NCBI GenBank assembly: GCA_029562975.1 | Contig: JAKQTR010000037.1 | Location: forward strand, 1 to 64,000 | Direction of reading: 5' to 3' | Source: Acidobacteriota bacterium | GTDB lineage: Bacteria > Acidobacteriota > Vicinamibacteria > Vicinamibacterales > JAKQTR01 | DNA: 64,000 nucleotides | Shown: piece after piece, positions 42,617 through 50,992 of the stretch | Layout of the letters: each line of letters opens with the position of its first letter | How positions within the stretch are numbered: position 1 is the first letter of the stretch | Position numbers and translations under genes: made by a program | The notes under the pieces: model-generated | The model's input: the letters and a program-made list of their open reading frames with translations, nothing else | Database searches by the model: none | Told to the model about the DNA's origin: nothing

Positions 42617-44128
42617 ATGTCCGACTCTCTACATCTTCGGCGTCAGTTCTTGTTGAGCGAGAGTCAACTCGCTCACCTTGCGGGGTGGAACTGTGTGCAG
42701 ACCGGACACTATCTTCTCTACGCGCACCCCGACCTGGTGCTCTCTTCATCCGGCGACGGGAAGCGCCGGGTGCTTGTGCTCGGTGATGTCTATGACTCGC
42801 ACGAGCCACAGAAGGGCAACGAAGAGATTGCCAGCGACATACTACTGGCAAGTGCCGACACGCTCGAGCGACTGTTGTGCCATCTGAGCGGCTACGCCGG
42901 AACCTATGCCGTGATTCTGGATTCGGACGAGCATTCAGTCGTCGTCACTGACGCTCGCGGTTTGCGAGAAGTGTACTACCACACCGGAGGCGGCTCCGTC
43001 CTTTGCGCGTCACAGCCGCACGTGCTGGCGCAGCGGTGTCCCGAAGCTGCGGCAATCTCGGATGACCCTACGCTCCTTGCCTTCTACCGCCGGGAGCTGT
43101 GGGACTCACGCTGGATCGGCGACGGAACCTACTTCAAGTCCATCAGGCATCTGCTTCCCAATCACTACCTCGACCTGAGGACCCGGCGCGCTCACAGGTA
43201 CTGGCCGGTTGCCCCGCTTCAGCCATGCAGCCTGGACGACGCTGTGGAGGAGTGTTGCAGGCGGCTCGAGAACACGATGAGGGCAGTCACCGAGCGACAC
43301 CGCTGCATGATGGCCGTGACAGCTGGAACCGACAGTCGTGTGCTCCTGGCGGCAGCGCGGGGCCGTGCAAAGGACATCTACTGCTTCATAAATGACCACA
43401 ACCTGGGGAGCCACCACCCTGACATCCGAGTACCCAAGCAGATGCTCGAGGCTGCCGGAATTGAGTTCCACATACATCAGGTGCCCGATACTGTCGATGA
43501 GGACTTCCGACGGATCTTCCTGCAGAACACCTTCCTCGCTTCGGAGCGTCTTCTGCCCTCCATCTACAACGTCTTCTTCGGACAGCACCAAGGGAGAGTG
43601 CTCATTCTAGGAGTGAGCGAGATCGGCCGGACGTTTTTCGGAAGCGCGCCGAAGCACTTGACCAGCTTCCGCATGGCATACAAGTTGGGCTACCCCAACA
43701 GCCAATACGTGATTCGCGAGTGCGAACGGATTCGCCTCGAGTTGCAGGCGCTTTCCCGAGAGTACGGTGTGAACCCCCTGTCTCTACTGTATTGGGAACA
43801 GAGGCTCGGCAACTGGGGTGCCACGAGGAATTCCGAGTCCAACATCGCAGTCGAGAAGGTTGACCCGTTCAACTCACGCGCCCTGTACGAGCTGTTCCAT
43901 CGCGTCGATGAGCGATATCGCAGCTACCGCGACAATCCCTGCGTCCTGTTGTCCGAGGTGATTCGGCGGCTGTGGCCCGAACTCCTACAATGGCCCGTCA
44001 ATCCGCCCGGGACGCGGCGCGACTGGGTCATGGGTGTCTTGGAGCGAGCACATGTTTTCGAGGCCGGGAAGGAACTGAAGTACCGGGTATCCGAAGCCTG
44101 CCATCGCTTGCGGCGGGCTTTTCGTTGA
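42617..44128 (+). CDS. Asparagine synthase-like protein with altered PP-loop
   Basis: The protein has 503 residues from the ATG at 42617; an upstream TTG frame start at 42563 is less likely. The ATP site reads MMAVTAGTDSRVLLAAA (about 231-247), so the canonical SGGxDS is changed to TAGTDS. The N-terminal domain resembles the glutaminase half only loosely (YAGTYAVILDSDEHSVVVTDARGLREVYYHT) and has no N-terminal Cys. GDGTYFKSIRHLLPNHYLDL is a family-like segment. It probably still binds ATP and activates a carboxylate; the amine donor is unknown. It shares ancestry with the gene at 39373 but is clearly not a recent duplicate. Confidence 0.75.
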   Translation: MSDSLHLRRQFLLSESQLAHLAGWNCVQTGHYLLYAHPDLVLSSSGDGKRRVLVLGDVYDSHEPQKGNEEIASDILLASADTLERLLCHLSGYAGTYAVILDSDEHSVVVTDARGLREVYYHTGGGSVLCASQPHVLAQRCPEAAAISDDPTLLAFYRRELWDSRWIGDGTYFKSIRHLLPNHYLDLRTRRAHRYWPVAPLQPCSLDDAVEECCRRLENTMRAVTERHRCMMAVTAGTDSRVLLAAARGRAKDIYCFINDHNLGSHHPDIRVPKQMLEAAGIEFHIHQVPDTVDEDFRRIFLQNTFLASERLLPSIYNVFFGQHQGRVLILGVSEIGRTFFGSAPKHLTSFRMAYKLGYPNSQYVIRECERIRLELQALSREYGVNPLSLLYWEQRLGNWGATRNSESNIAVEKVDPFNSRALYELFHRVDERYRSYRDNPCVLLSEVIRRLWPELLQWPVNPPGTRRDWVMGVLERAHVFEAGKELKYRVSEACHRLRRAFR

Positions 44129-44392
44129 CCGCAGCGTGGACGCCCGCCTCGCCACGGCAGGGTCCCGGCTCCAACCGGTAGATGAGCGGTCTCCAGGTCA
44201 ATTGCGATGGCGCAACGCCGTGGAACGCGCGCACAACACTGTAACGTCACGGCGAAATCCGAGCGAGGCCATCGGCGGACCATGGTTGTAGGCATACCAG
44301 GTCGAACGAAGCTGAGGGTTGCACTGTGGTCTTCTTCTTCAAGGGCGCATGGCACCGTATTTGCTTCTTTGGCACGCAAGGTCGGAGGTAGC

Positions 44393-45820
44393 ATGAGAGG
44401 TCCTAGTGTGTCTGGCCGTCTTCTGGTCGCGCTCTGTCTCTGTGCCGGTGCCCGGCTCCTGACTCCAGCGATCGCCGCGGCCGAATGCACGGGCTCCAGC
44501 CCTAACTGGTTCGCGTCGGCGGACTTCGCGTCCGTGAGGACGTGCGTTTCAAGAGCTCAGCCTGGAGACTCGATCGTAGTTGCCGGCAACGCCACGTGGA
44601 CAAGCACGCTGGCACTAACCCGAGGACTCCGTCTCGTAGGGGTGGGGAGTCCGGTGATCACGGGTCGGCGAAGGCTGATCGAATGGAGACCGTCCGAGGC
44701 CGCTCGCGCGGCACACGACACGCTTACCATCGAAGGTTTCGTGTTGGACGGCAGCGACGCCACCTTCGAAGAGATGGGGTACGCAGGGCTGATCACGGTA
44801 GCCAGCGGAACTGGGGGGCACGTCAGGCTGGTCGTCCGGAACAACACCCTGAAGAACGTCCTCAGCAGCTCCCGTGGTCTGTACATCCAAGGAGACGTCT
44901 TCGGAGTGGCGGCCTCGAACGTCTTTGACCGCGTTGGGATCGCGTTGGGCATCTACGGCAACGATTACGACTCGTGGGCATCGTACAGGCAGGAGTACGG
45001 TACCGGGAACTCCTTCTACTTCGAGGACAACACGATCAGGTTCTCATCCGATTTCAGCGGACAGGGGCATGCGGGGTTCATCACATCGGGCCAGGGCGGA
45101 CGAGTCGTGGTTCGCTACAACAGCTGGGACTATACGAACGTCTCGGACCCGGGCGAGTTCTGGGATGTGCATGGCCTGCAGGGAGCTAACCCGTGGGGTG
45201 GGACCACTGGTTGCGAGAACTACTCCTCGATGATGGCGGAGTACTACGGGAACAGCATCGTCAATCAGAACAACGCCTACCGCTGGATGCAACATCGTGG
45301 AGGGTGGCTTCTGATGTTCTACAACTCGCTGTCGGGCAGTACGAGCCCAATCAGTTGGGCGATGCAGTACTACTGCAACGCCTGCCAAGCCAAGGGGAGC
45401 TTCAACCAGAAGGCAGACAACAGCTACTACTGGCGCAACTTGGCGAATGGCGCTGAGAGCGTGTTCAAGGTCGATAATCAACCGACCTCGGAACCCGGAG
45501 TGGGATGTACCGGGAGCGACCCAATCGTCCTGGATGTCGACGTCATGAACTTCTCTCCAGCCTTCGACGGCTCCCGCGGGGTCGGATGCGGTCCCCTCGA
45601 AGCGCGTCCGCCGACCTGCACACCCGGGGCCGGCTACTGGGCTACGAATCAGTCGTGCACTGACTTGAGGGGCATGATCGGGGCACGCCCTCCCAGTCCG
45701 ATTGATGGCACGCTGTACAGGTGCGCTTCGAGCGGCACGTGGAATGCCTACTACGCACCCTTCACGTACCCGTATCCTTGGAGCAGCCCAGCGGCCCCAC
45801 AGAACGTGATCCTCCGGTAG
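44393..45820 (+). CDS. Secreted right-handed beta-helix protein, possible polysaccharide lyase/hydrolase
   Basis: The protein has 475 residues from the ATG at 44393, preceded by GGAGGT; the frame stays open upstream but that start is supported by the signal peptide RLLVALCLCAGARLLTPAIAAAE. Short beta-helix rungs follow: SIVVAGNATWTSTLALTRGLRLVGVGSPVITG, HVRLVVRNNTLKNVLSSSRGLYI, GNSFYFEDNTIRFSS, GRVVVRYNSWDYTNV. Such folds serve polysaccharide lyases, epimerases and tailspike-type hydrolases. It is the last plus-strand gene of the low-GC cassette and faces a convergent gene. EPS loci commonly include a periplasmic or secreted depolymerase. Catalytic residues were not identified, and there is no CTERM tag. 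Confidence 0.7.
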   Translation: MRGPSVSGRLLVALCLCAGARLLTPAIAAAECTGSSPNWFASADFASVRTCVSRAQPGDSIVVAGNATWTSTLALTRGLRLVGVGSPVITGRRRLIEWRPSEAARAAHDTLTIEGFVLDGSDATFEEMGYAGLITVASGTGGHVRLVVRNNTLKNVLSSSRGLYIQGDVFGVAASNVFDRVGIALGIYGNDYDSWASYRQEYGTGNSFYFEDNTIRFSSDFSGQGHAGFITSGQGGRVVVRYNSWDYTNVSDPGEFWDVHGLQGANPWGGTTGCENYSSMMAEYYGNSIVNQNNAYRWMQHRGGWLLMFYNSLSGSTSPISWAMQYYCNACQAKGSFNQKADNSYYWRNLANGAESVFKVDNQPTSEPGVGCTGSDPIVLDVDVMNFSPAFDGSRGVGCGPLEARPPTCTPGAGYWATNQSCTDLRGMIGARPPSPIDGTLYRCASSGTWNAYYAPFTYPYPWSSPAAPQNVILR

Positions 45821-45973
45821 GAGTCTCTCGTCCCTCTCTAGTGTCAGCGGTCGTTCTCGTGATTGCTGACGACGCTGAGATAGCGGCGACACGAACTTGG
45901 CCAGCACGAGCCGCAGGAGCCTGTTGCGCCGCCCGGCCTCAGCGGTGAGAGATGTTCGAGGAGACTGAGCGTG

Positions 45974-46660
45974 TCAGGCCACCCTGAACGCGAGAACCCA
46001 GAACCTGTAGTACTGGAGCTTCATCCACTGCTCCACGATCTGCTGGATCCCGTGCCAGCTTGCGGTCCAGTTATTCACGCCGCGGGAGCCTTGGACAGGA
46101 ACGCAATGCACCGCGATCCCGGCCCGGCCGAGCGTGGCGGCGTAGACGAGCGCTGAACGCCGGCTCCTGAAGAGCGGCGTCACCACGATCACCGAACGGA
46201 TGCGCTGGTTCTCGAGGAACTCCCGCGCGTCGCGCGCCGCGTTCAGCGTGATGGGTTCGACCTGGCGCACGGGCACGAACTCGACATCCCCTACTCCCGA
46301 GATGCGGGCCATCACTTCGGCAACGCCCTGCGCGACGTCGTTGAGCTTGCGCCCGTTCCGGTCGAGCGCGATCGGCACCAGCACGCGGGGCGCCATCCCG
46401 GCCCGCCTGAGCTGCCGCGCGCGTTCGAACAGCAGGTAGTCGGGGTCGAAGTTCTCGACGAGGATCGCGTCGCTGGGCGCCAGGCTGGGGTCGCAGACGA
46501 GGCTGCGCGCAATAGCTTCGGTCCACCACCCCCGCCCGAACCACAGGAGGGCGGCAGCGAGACCCAGCGCGCCAAGCCTGAGCTTCCACGTGGTCCTGGT
46601 GCGCTCGGACCGATAGAAGAAGTGCCGCCGCCAGCCCCGGCGCGCAACTGGTTCGCTCAT
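45974..46660 (-). CDS. DUF218 / ElyC-SanA-YdcF family membrane protein
   Basis: The protein has 228 residues on the minus strand from the ATG at 46660. One N-terminal membrane helix (LGALGLAAALLWFGRGWW) is followed by a periplasmic DUF218-like domain: DAILVENFDPDYLLFERARQL, GMAPRVLVPIALD, FLENQRIRSVIVVTPLFRSRRSALVYAATLGRAGIAVHCVPV. Members are linked to envelope carbohydrate homeostasis but have no settled reaction. Homologues occur beside exosortase and EPS genes. Its start codon overlaps that of the divergent FemAB-like gene (shared CATG). Confidence 0.8.
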   Translation of the reverse strand: MSEPVARRGWRRHFFYRSERTRTTWKLRLGALGLAAALLWFGRGWWTEAIARSLVCDPSLAPSDAILVENFDPDYLLFERARQLRRAGMAPRVLVPIALDRNGRKLNDVAQGVAEVMARISGVGDVEFVPVRQVEPITLNAARDAREFLENQRIRSVIVVTPLFRSRRSALVYAATLGRAGIAVHCVPVQGSRGVNNWTASWHGIQQIVEQWMKLQYYRFWVLAFRVA

Positions 46661-47879
46661 GAGACGCCCGCCCCCAGATGAGGCCCGCGGCGACGCCGGC
46701 GCCCCGCGCAGGACACGCATCGGCGCCGCCGGCGCGTCCATCATAGCCCGGGACGGCGAGCGCGCGGCGCCGCCCGGCGGCGCGGGCGCCGCGCCGGCGC
46801 CGAAGCCGACGCCCGATCCGGCGCCGGGCGGGCTGGTCGAACTCAGCCCCGCGGACTTCGCCCGGTGGGACGACTTCGTCGAGCGCCACCCGGACGGCTG
46901 GATCTGCCACCTCTCGGACTGGCTGCGCATGCTCGAAGAGTCGTTCCCGCACATCACGGGGCGCGTCCTCGCCTCCGAGCGCGGCGGCGCGCTGCGGGCG
47001 GGCATCCCGGTTTGCGAGGTCCGGAGCCGCCTGCTGGGCACCCGGCTGGTGTCGGTGCCCTACGGCACGCTGTGCTGCCCGCTGGCGCCGGATGACGAAG
47101 CGGGCCGCCTGATGGAAGGCGTGCTCGACCTGGGGCGCCGCGCGGGAGCGCGCTGCGTCGAAGTCAGGGCCGTGCGCCCCCTGCCCGCCGCGGCCGCCGA
47201 ACGGTTCGCGCGACAGGCGCGCTACACGCACCACAGCCTCGACGTCACGGCCGGCGCCGAGTCGCTCCGCCTCCGCCTCCACCGCTCCTGCGTCCGCCAG
47301 CGGATCGACCGCGCACTGGCGCGGGGCGTGGTCGACGAAGAGGCGGAAGACGAGGGCGGCCTCCGCGCCTTCTACGACCTGTACGTGCGGTGCCGGAAGC
47401 GGCTGGGCCTCCCGCCCCAGCCCTATCGCTTCATCCGCTCGATGTGGCTGGCCTTCCGGCCGCAGGGGCGCCTCGAGGTTCGCCTGGCGTCCTGCCGCGG
47501 CACGCCGATTGCGGGGATCCTCCTGCTGCGCTTTAACGGCCGGACGTCGGCCGAGTACCTGGTGTCGGACGACGGGCGCCGCCACGAGAGCCCGGGGCAC
47601 CTCCTCGTCTGGAACGCGATCCGGCGCTCGCACGAACTGGGCTGCCGCGTTTTCGACTTCGGCCGCACGGACGCCGCCAACGAGGGCCTGATGACGTTCA
47701 AGGGCCGGTGGGGCGCGCAAGTGACCGGCCTCCCGGTGTACTACCACCCGAAGTCGCGCCTGCAGGCGGTGGAGAGCCGGCGCGCGGCGCTGCGGTCGGC
47801 CGGACGGCTGGTGTTCAGGCGCCTTCCGGCGCGCGCGAACCGCTGGCTCGGCGAGCTGATCTACCGCCACGCGGGCTGA
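46659..47879 (+). CDS. FemAB-like protein (exosortase associated)
   Basis: The protein has up to 406 residues. The ATG at 46659 overlaps the divergent start, and the first 55 residues are Ala/Pro/Arg-rich, so the real start may lie downstream, before LVELSPADFARWDDFVERHPDGW. The conserved part resembles the FemAB-like protein at 13976: WICHLSDWLRMLEESF, THHSLDVTAGAESLRLRLHRSCVRQRIDRALARG, RKRLGLPPQPYRFIRSMW, IAGILLLRFNGRTSAEYLVSDDG and VFDFGRTDAANEGLMTFKGRWGA. It is the family member normally found with exosortase loci, and its place directly before the exosortase fits. Aminoacyl or acyl transfer to a polymer amine is the likely chemistry. Confidence 0.8.
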   Translation: MRRPPPDEARGDAGAPRRTRIGAAGASIIARDGERAAPPGGAGAAPAPKPTPDPAPGGLVELSPADFARWDDFVERHPDGWICHLSDWLRMLEESFPHITGRVLASERGGALRAGIPVCEVRSRLLGTRLVSVPYGTLCCPLAPDDEAGRLMEGVLDLGRRAGARCVEVRAVRPLPAAAAERFARQARYTHHSLDVTAGAESLRLRLHRSCVRQRIDRALARGVVDEEAEDEGGLRAFYDLYVRCRKRLGLPPQPYRFIRSMWLAFRPQGRLEVRLASCRGTPIAGILLLRFNGRTSAEYLVSDDGRRHESPGHLLVWNAIRRSHELGCRVFDFGRTDAANEGLMTFKGRWGAQVTGLPVYYHPKSRLQAVESRRAALRSAGRLVFRRLPARANRWLGELIYRHAG

Positions 47880-47885
47880 CGAACG

Positions 47886-47943
47886 GGCCGCGACGAGGCG
47901 GCGGCGCGCCCGGCCGCGACGAGGCGGCGGCGCGCCCGGCCGC
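47886..47943. repeat. 26-bp tandem repeat (2.2 copies)
   Basis: The unit GGCCGCGACGAGGCGGCGGC plus six bases occurs at 47886-47911 and again at 47912-47937, then begins a third time (GGCCGC). It lies between the FemAB-like gene and the exosortase. It may be a slippage product in very GC-rich DNA. Confidence 0.7.
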
Positions 47944-48011
47944 AGGCCGCCGGCGCCCGGAGGCCGGAAACGACGAACGCGCGAGCGGCACAACCGCGGA
48001 GAACGCCTGGC

Positions 48012-48878
48012 ATGAGCAGATGGAACGGACGGCCCGGACGCGAGCGGCAATGGCTCGCCTACGTCGCTCTCCTGACGCTGCTGCTGAGCTTGCCCCTGGC
48101 CCGGCTGGCGATCTACGCCTGGGACAGCAGCCTGCACTCGCACGTCGTGCTGATCCCGCTGGTGTCGGCCTACCTGCTCTACACCCGCCGCGGCACCCTG
48201 CCGGCAGCCGGCCCGGCGTCCCCCGCGGGCGCGGCCATACTGGCGGCCATCGGCGCCGCGGCCCTCGCCGCCGCCTTCGCCTGGCGCGAGCGCCTCAGCG
48301 TGAACGACGGCCACGCCCTCGTGGCGCTGGCGTACGCCAGCCTGGTCGCCGCGGGCGGCTTCCTCTTCCTCGGCTCGAAGTGGATGCGCGCCGCGGCCTT
48401 CCCGTTCGCCTTCCTGGTCTTCATGGTGCCCCTGCCCGACGCCCTCGCCGCCGCGCTCGAACGCGCGTCGGCCGCGGCCTCGGCGGAGGCCGCGGCGATG
48501 TACTTCGCCGCCGCCGGCACGCCCCTCGTCCGCCAGGGCACGATCTTCGAGCTCCAGACGATCACGATGGAAGTGGCCCAGGAGTGCAGCGGCATCCGCT
48601 CGAGCTGGGTGCTCTTCATCACGAGCGTCCTGGCGGCGCAGCTCTTCCTGAAGAGCCCGTGGAGGCGGCTGGTCCTGGTGGCGTTCGTCATCCCGCTTGG
48701 CATCCTGCGCAACGGGTTCCGCGTGTTCGTCATCGGCATGCTGTGCGTGCGCGTGGGGCCGCACATGATCGACAGCCTCATCCACCGGCAGGGCGGGCCG
48801 CTCTTCTTCGCCCTGTCGCTGGCGCCGCTGTTCCTGCTGTTGTGGTGGCTGCGGCGCGGGGAGCGGCGGCGGCGATGA
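48012..48878 (+). CDS. Exosortase (XrtA-like transpeptidase)
   Basis: The protein has 288 residues with about eight membrane helices. The catalytic triad of the family is visible: Cys192 in VAQECSGIRSS, Arg233 in PLGILRNGFRVF, and His258 in DSLIHRQGG. Exosortases cut at the PEP-CTERM-type sorting signal on the periplasmic face of the inner membrane and pass the protein on. The tags found here are VPDGG followed by a helix and an Arg/Lys cluster, encoded by four genes 6-15 kb downstream. No fused or adjacent EpsI (DUF3485) domain is seen, unlike standard XrtA. PrsK and PrsR genes follow directly, overlapping by four bases. Confidence 0.9.
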   Translation: MSRWNGRPGRERQWLAYVALLTLLLSLPLARLAIYAWDSSLHSHVVLIPLVSAYLLYTRRGTLPAAGPASPAGAAILAAIGAAALAAAFAWRERLSVNDGHALVALAYASLVAAGGFLFLGSKWMRAAAFPFAFLVFMVPLPDALAAALERASAAASAEAAAMYFAAAGTPLVRQGTIFELQTITMEVAQECSGIRSSWVLFITSVLAAQLFLKSPWRRLVLVAFVIPLGILRNGFRVFVIGMLCVRVGPHMIDSLIHRQGGPLFFALSLAPLFLLLWWLRRGERRRR

Positions 48879-50992
48879 CGCTGTTCCAGTTCCTTCCGTT
48901 CGCCGCCGCGGCGCTCAGCCTGCTGCTGGCCGCCGCCGCGCTCGTTCGCAAGAAGCCGTCCGCGGCCACCTGGTGCTTCGTCGCGGGCATGGCGCTGCTC
49001 AGCCTCGACAGCCTCCTGACGGGCCTCAGCCTGCGCGAGCCCGCGCTGGAGGCGGCCGCCGGCTGGCTCACGCTGTCGCTCCTCGCCAAGTCGTTCCTGC
49101 CGGCCGCCTGGCTGGGCTTCGGCCTGACCTACTCGCGCGGCGACCCGCGCGCGTCGCTGGCCGACGCGCGGCCCGTCGTGGCGGCGCTCGCGCTGCTGCC
49201 CGTCGCCATCGCCCTCGCCTTCCGCGGCAGCCTTCTCCAGGCGGTGCCGCTCGCGGGCACGGCCGGCGACGTGCTCGTCCTGCGCGTGGGAACGGCCGCC
49301 AAGGCGCTCAACGTCGCGCTCCTCCTGGGCTTCGCCCTGGCCCTGATGAACCTGGAGCAGACGTTCCGCTCGGCCGTCGGCACGATGCGCTGGCGCATCA
49401 AGTGGGTGATCCTGGGCCTGGCCGTGGTCTTCGGCGGCCACCTCTACGTCCGCAGCCAGGCGATCCTCTTCCCGCTCTACGACCCGGCCCTGGCCGGCGT
49501 CGAGTCGAGCGCGCTCCTCATCGGCTGCGCCTTCCTCGTCGTCGCCTACGCGCGCACGGGCCTGGCCGAGGCCGACGTCTACCCGTCCCGCGCGGTCCTC
49601 CGCTCCTCGCTCACGGTCCTCATCGTCGGGGGCTACCTGGTCGTCGTCGGGGTGCTCGCGCAGCTCGTGAGGCGGTTCGGCGGCGCCGAGAGCTTCCAGC
49701 TCGGCGCGTTCGTCGTCCTGCTGGGCATGGCGGGGCTGGGGGTGCTGCTGCTGTCGGACCGGCTCCGCCAGCGCATCCAGGCGTTCGTCGCGCGCCACTT
49801 CGGGCGCGCCCAGCACGACTCGGTCAGGGTGTGGACGCAGCTCTCCCAGCGCCTGGCGAAGGTGAACGACGAGGCCGGGCTGTGCGAGGCCGCGGCGAAG
49901 CTGGCCTGCGAGACGTTCGACGTCCTCTCCGCGACGGTCTGGCTGATGGACGAGTCGAAGGGCCGGCTGGCGCTCGGGGCATCCACCTCGGCCCGCGCCG
50001 TCGAGGCCGCGCGCGCGGGCCCTGGCGCGGCGTCGGCCGCCGCCATCGCCGACGGCCTGCAGACGCGGACGGCCCCCTTCGACCTGGAGGCGGTCGCCGC
50101 GCCCTGGGCCGACGAGTGCCGCCGCCTCAACCCCTCCACGTTCCCCACGGGCGGGCGCCGCTGGTGCGTGCCGCTGCACACGGGCGAGCAGTGCCTCGGC
50201 GCCCTCGTGCTGGCAGACCGCGTCAACGGCGCGCCCTACTCGGTGGAGGAGCGGGAGCTGCTGGCGTGCATCGGCGCCCAGGCGACGTCGTTCCTGCTGA
50301 ACCTCCGGCTGGCCCAGGAGGTGGCGCGCTCGCGCGAGCTGGAGGCCTTCCGGACGATGTCGGCGTTCTTCGTGCACGACTTGAAGAACACGGCGGCCTC
50401 GCTCAACCTGACGCTGAAGAACCTGCCGGTGCACTTCGACAACCCGGCGTTCCGCGAGGACGCGCTGCGGGCGGTGGGCAACACGGCGCGGCGGATCGGG
50501 GAGCTCATCGCGAAGCTGAGCGCGCTGCGGCAGCGCCCGGATCTGAAGCCCGCCCCCCTCGATCTCAACCAGCTCGTCGGCGAGGCCATCGCCGGCGCCG
50601 GCGCCATGCCGGGCGTGGACGTGTCGGCCGACCTCGGGCCCCTGCCCCCGGTCGCCGCCGACCGGGAGCAGATCCGGAGCGTCGTCACGAACCTCCTCCT
50701 CAACGCCCGCGACGCCATCGGCCCGGCGGGCGGCCGCATCACCGTGCGCACGGAGCGCCTCGACGGGCGGGCCCTGCTCACGATCGCGGACACGGGGTGC
50801 GGCATGAGCCCCGAGTTCGTGAGAGACTCGCTCTTCCGCCCCTTCCTGAGCACGAAGAAGCACGGCCTCGGCATCGGCATGTTCCAGGCCAGGATGGTCG
50901 TCGAGGCGCACGGGGGCACGATCCAGGTGGACAGCGAGCCCGGCAGGGGCACGACGTTCCGCGTGAGCCTGCCGGCCGGACACGAGCCATGA
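48875..50992 (+). CDS. prsK: Sensor histidine kinase PrsK
   Basis: The protein has 705 residues overlapping the exosortase stop. The N-terminal third has about 7-8 membrane helices, followed by a GAF-like region (about 310-450: RVWTQLSQRLAKVNDEAGLCEAAAKLACETFDV...). The kinase core has the phospho-His in FFVHDLKNTAASLN (about 500), N-box NLLLNARDAI, DTGCGMSPEF and the G-box GLGIGMFQAR. This is the PrsK architecture specific to PEP-CTERM systems. It should phosphorylate PrsR, encoded next with overlapping start and stop. The signal is unknown; the membrane part may sense the cell envelope or EPS. Confidence 0.9.
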   Translation: MTLFQFLPFAAAALSLLLAAAALVRKKPSAATWCFVAGMALLSLDSLLTGLSLREPALEAAAGWLTLSLLAKSFLPAAWLGFGLTYSRGDPRASLADARPVVAALALLPVAIALAFRGSLLQAVPLAGTAGDVLVLRVGTAAKALNVALLLGFALALMNLEQTFRSAVGTMRWRIKWVILGLAVVFGGHLYVRSQAILFPLYDPALAGVESSALLIGCAFLVVAYARTGLAEADVYPSRAVLRSSLTVLIVGGYLVVVGVLAQLVRRFGGAESFQLGAFVVLLGMAGLGVLLLSDRLRQRIQAFVARHFGRAQHDSVRVWTQLSQRLAKVNDEAGLCEAAAKLACETFDVLSATVWLMDESKGRLALGASTSARAVEAARAGPGAASAAAIADGLQTRTAPFDLEAVAAPWADECRRLNPSTFPTGGRRWCVPLHTGEQCLGALVLADRVNGAPYSVEERELLACIGAQATSFLLNLRLAQEVARSRELEAFRTMSAFFVHDLKNTAASLNLTLKNLPVHFDNPAFREDALRAVGNTARRIGELIAKLSALRQRPDLKPAPLDLNQLVGEAIAGAGAMPGVDVSADLGPLPPVAADREQIRSVVTNLLLNARDAIGPAGGRITVRTERLDGRALLTIADTGCGMSPEFVRDSLFRPFLSTKKHGLGIGMFQARMVVEAHGGTIQVDSEPGRGTTFRVSLPAGHEP

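Noticed and set aside
47886-47943. Tandem repeat considered as a CRISPR or regulatory array
   Set aside because: Only just over two units with no spacers; slippage in GC-rich DNA is sufficient.
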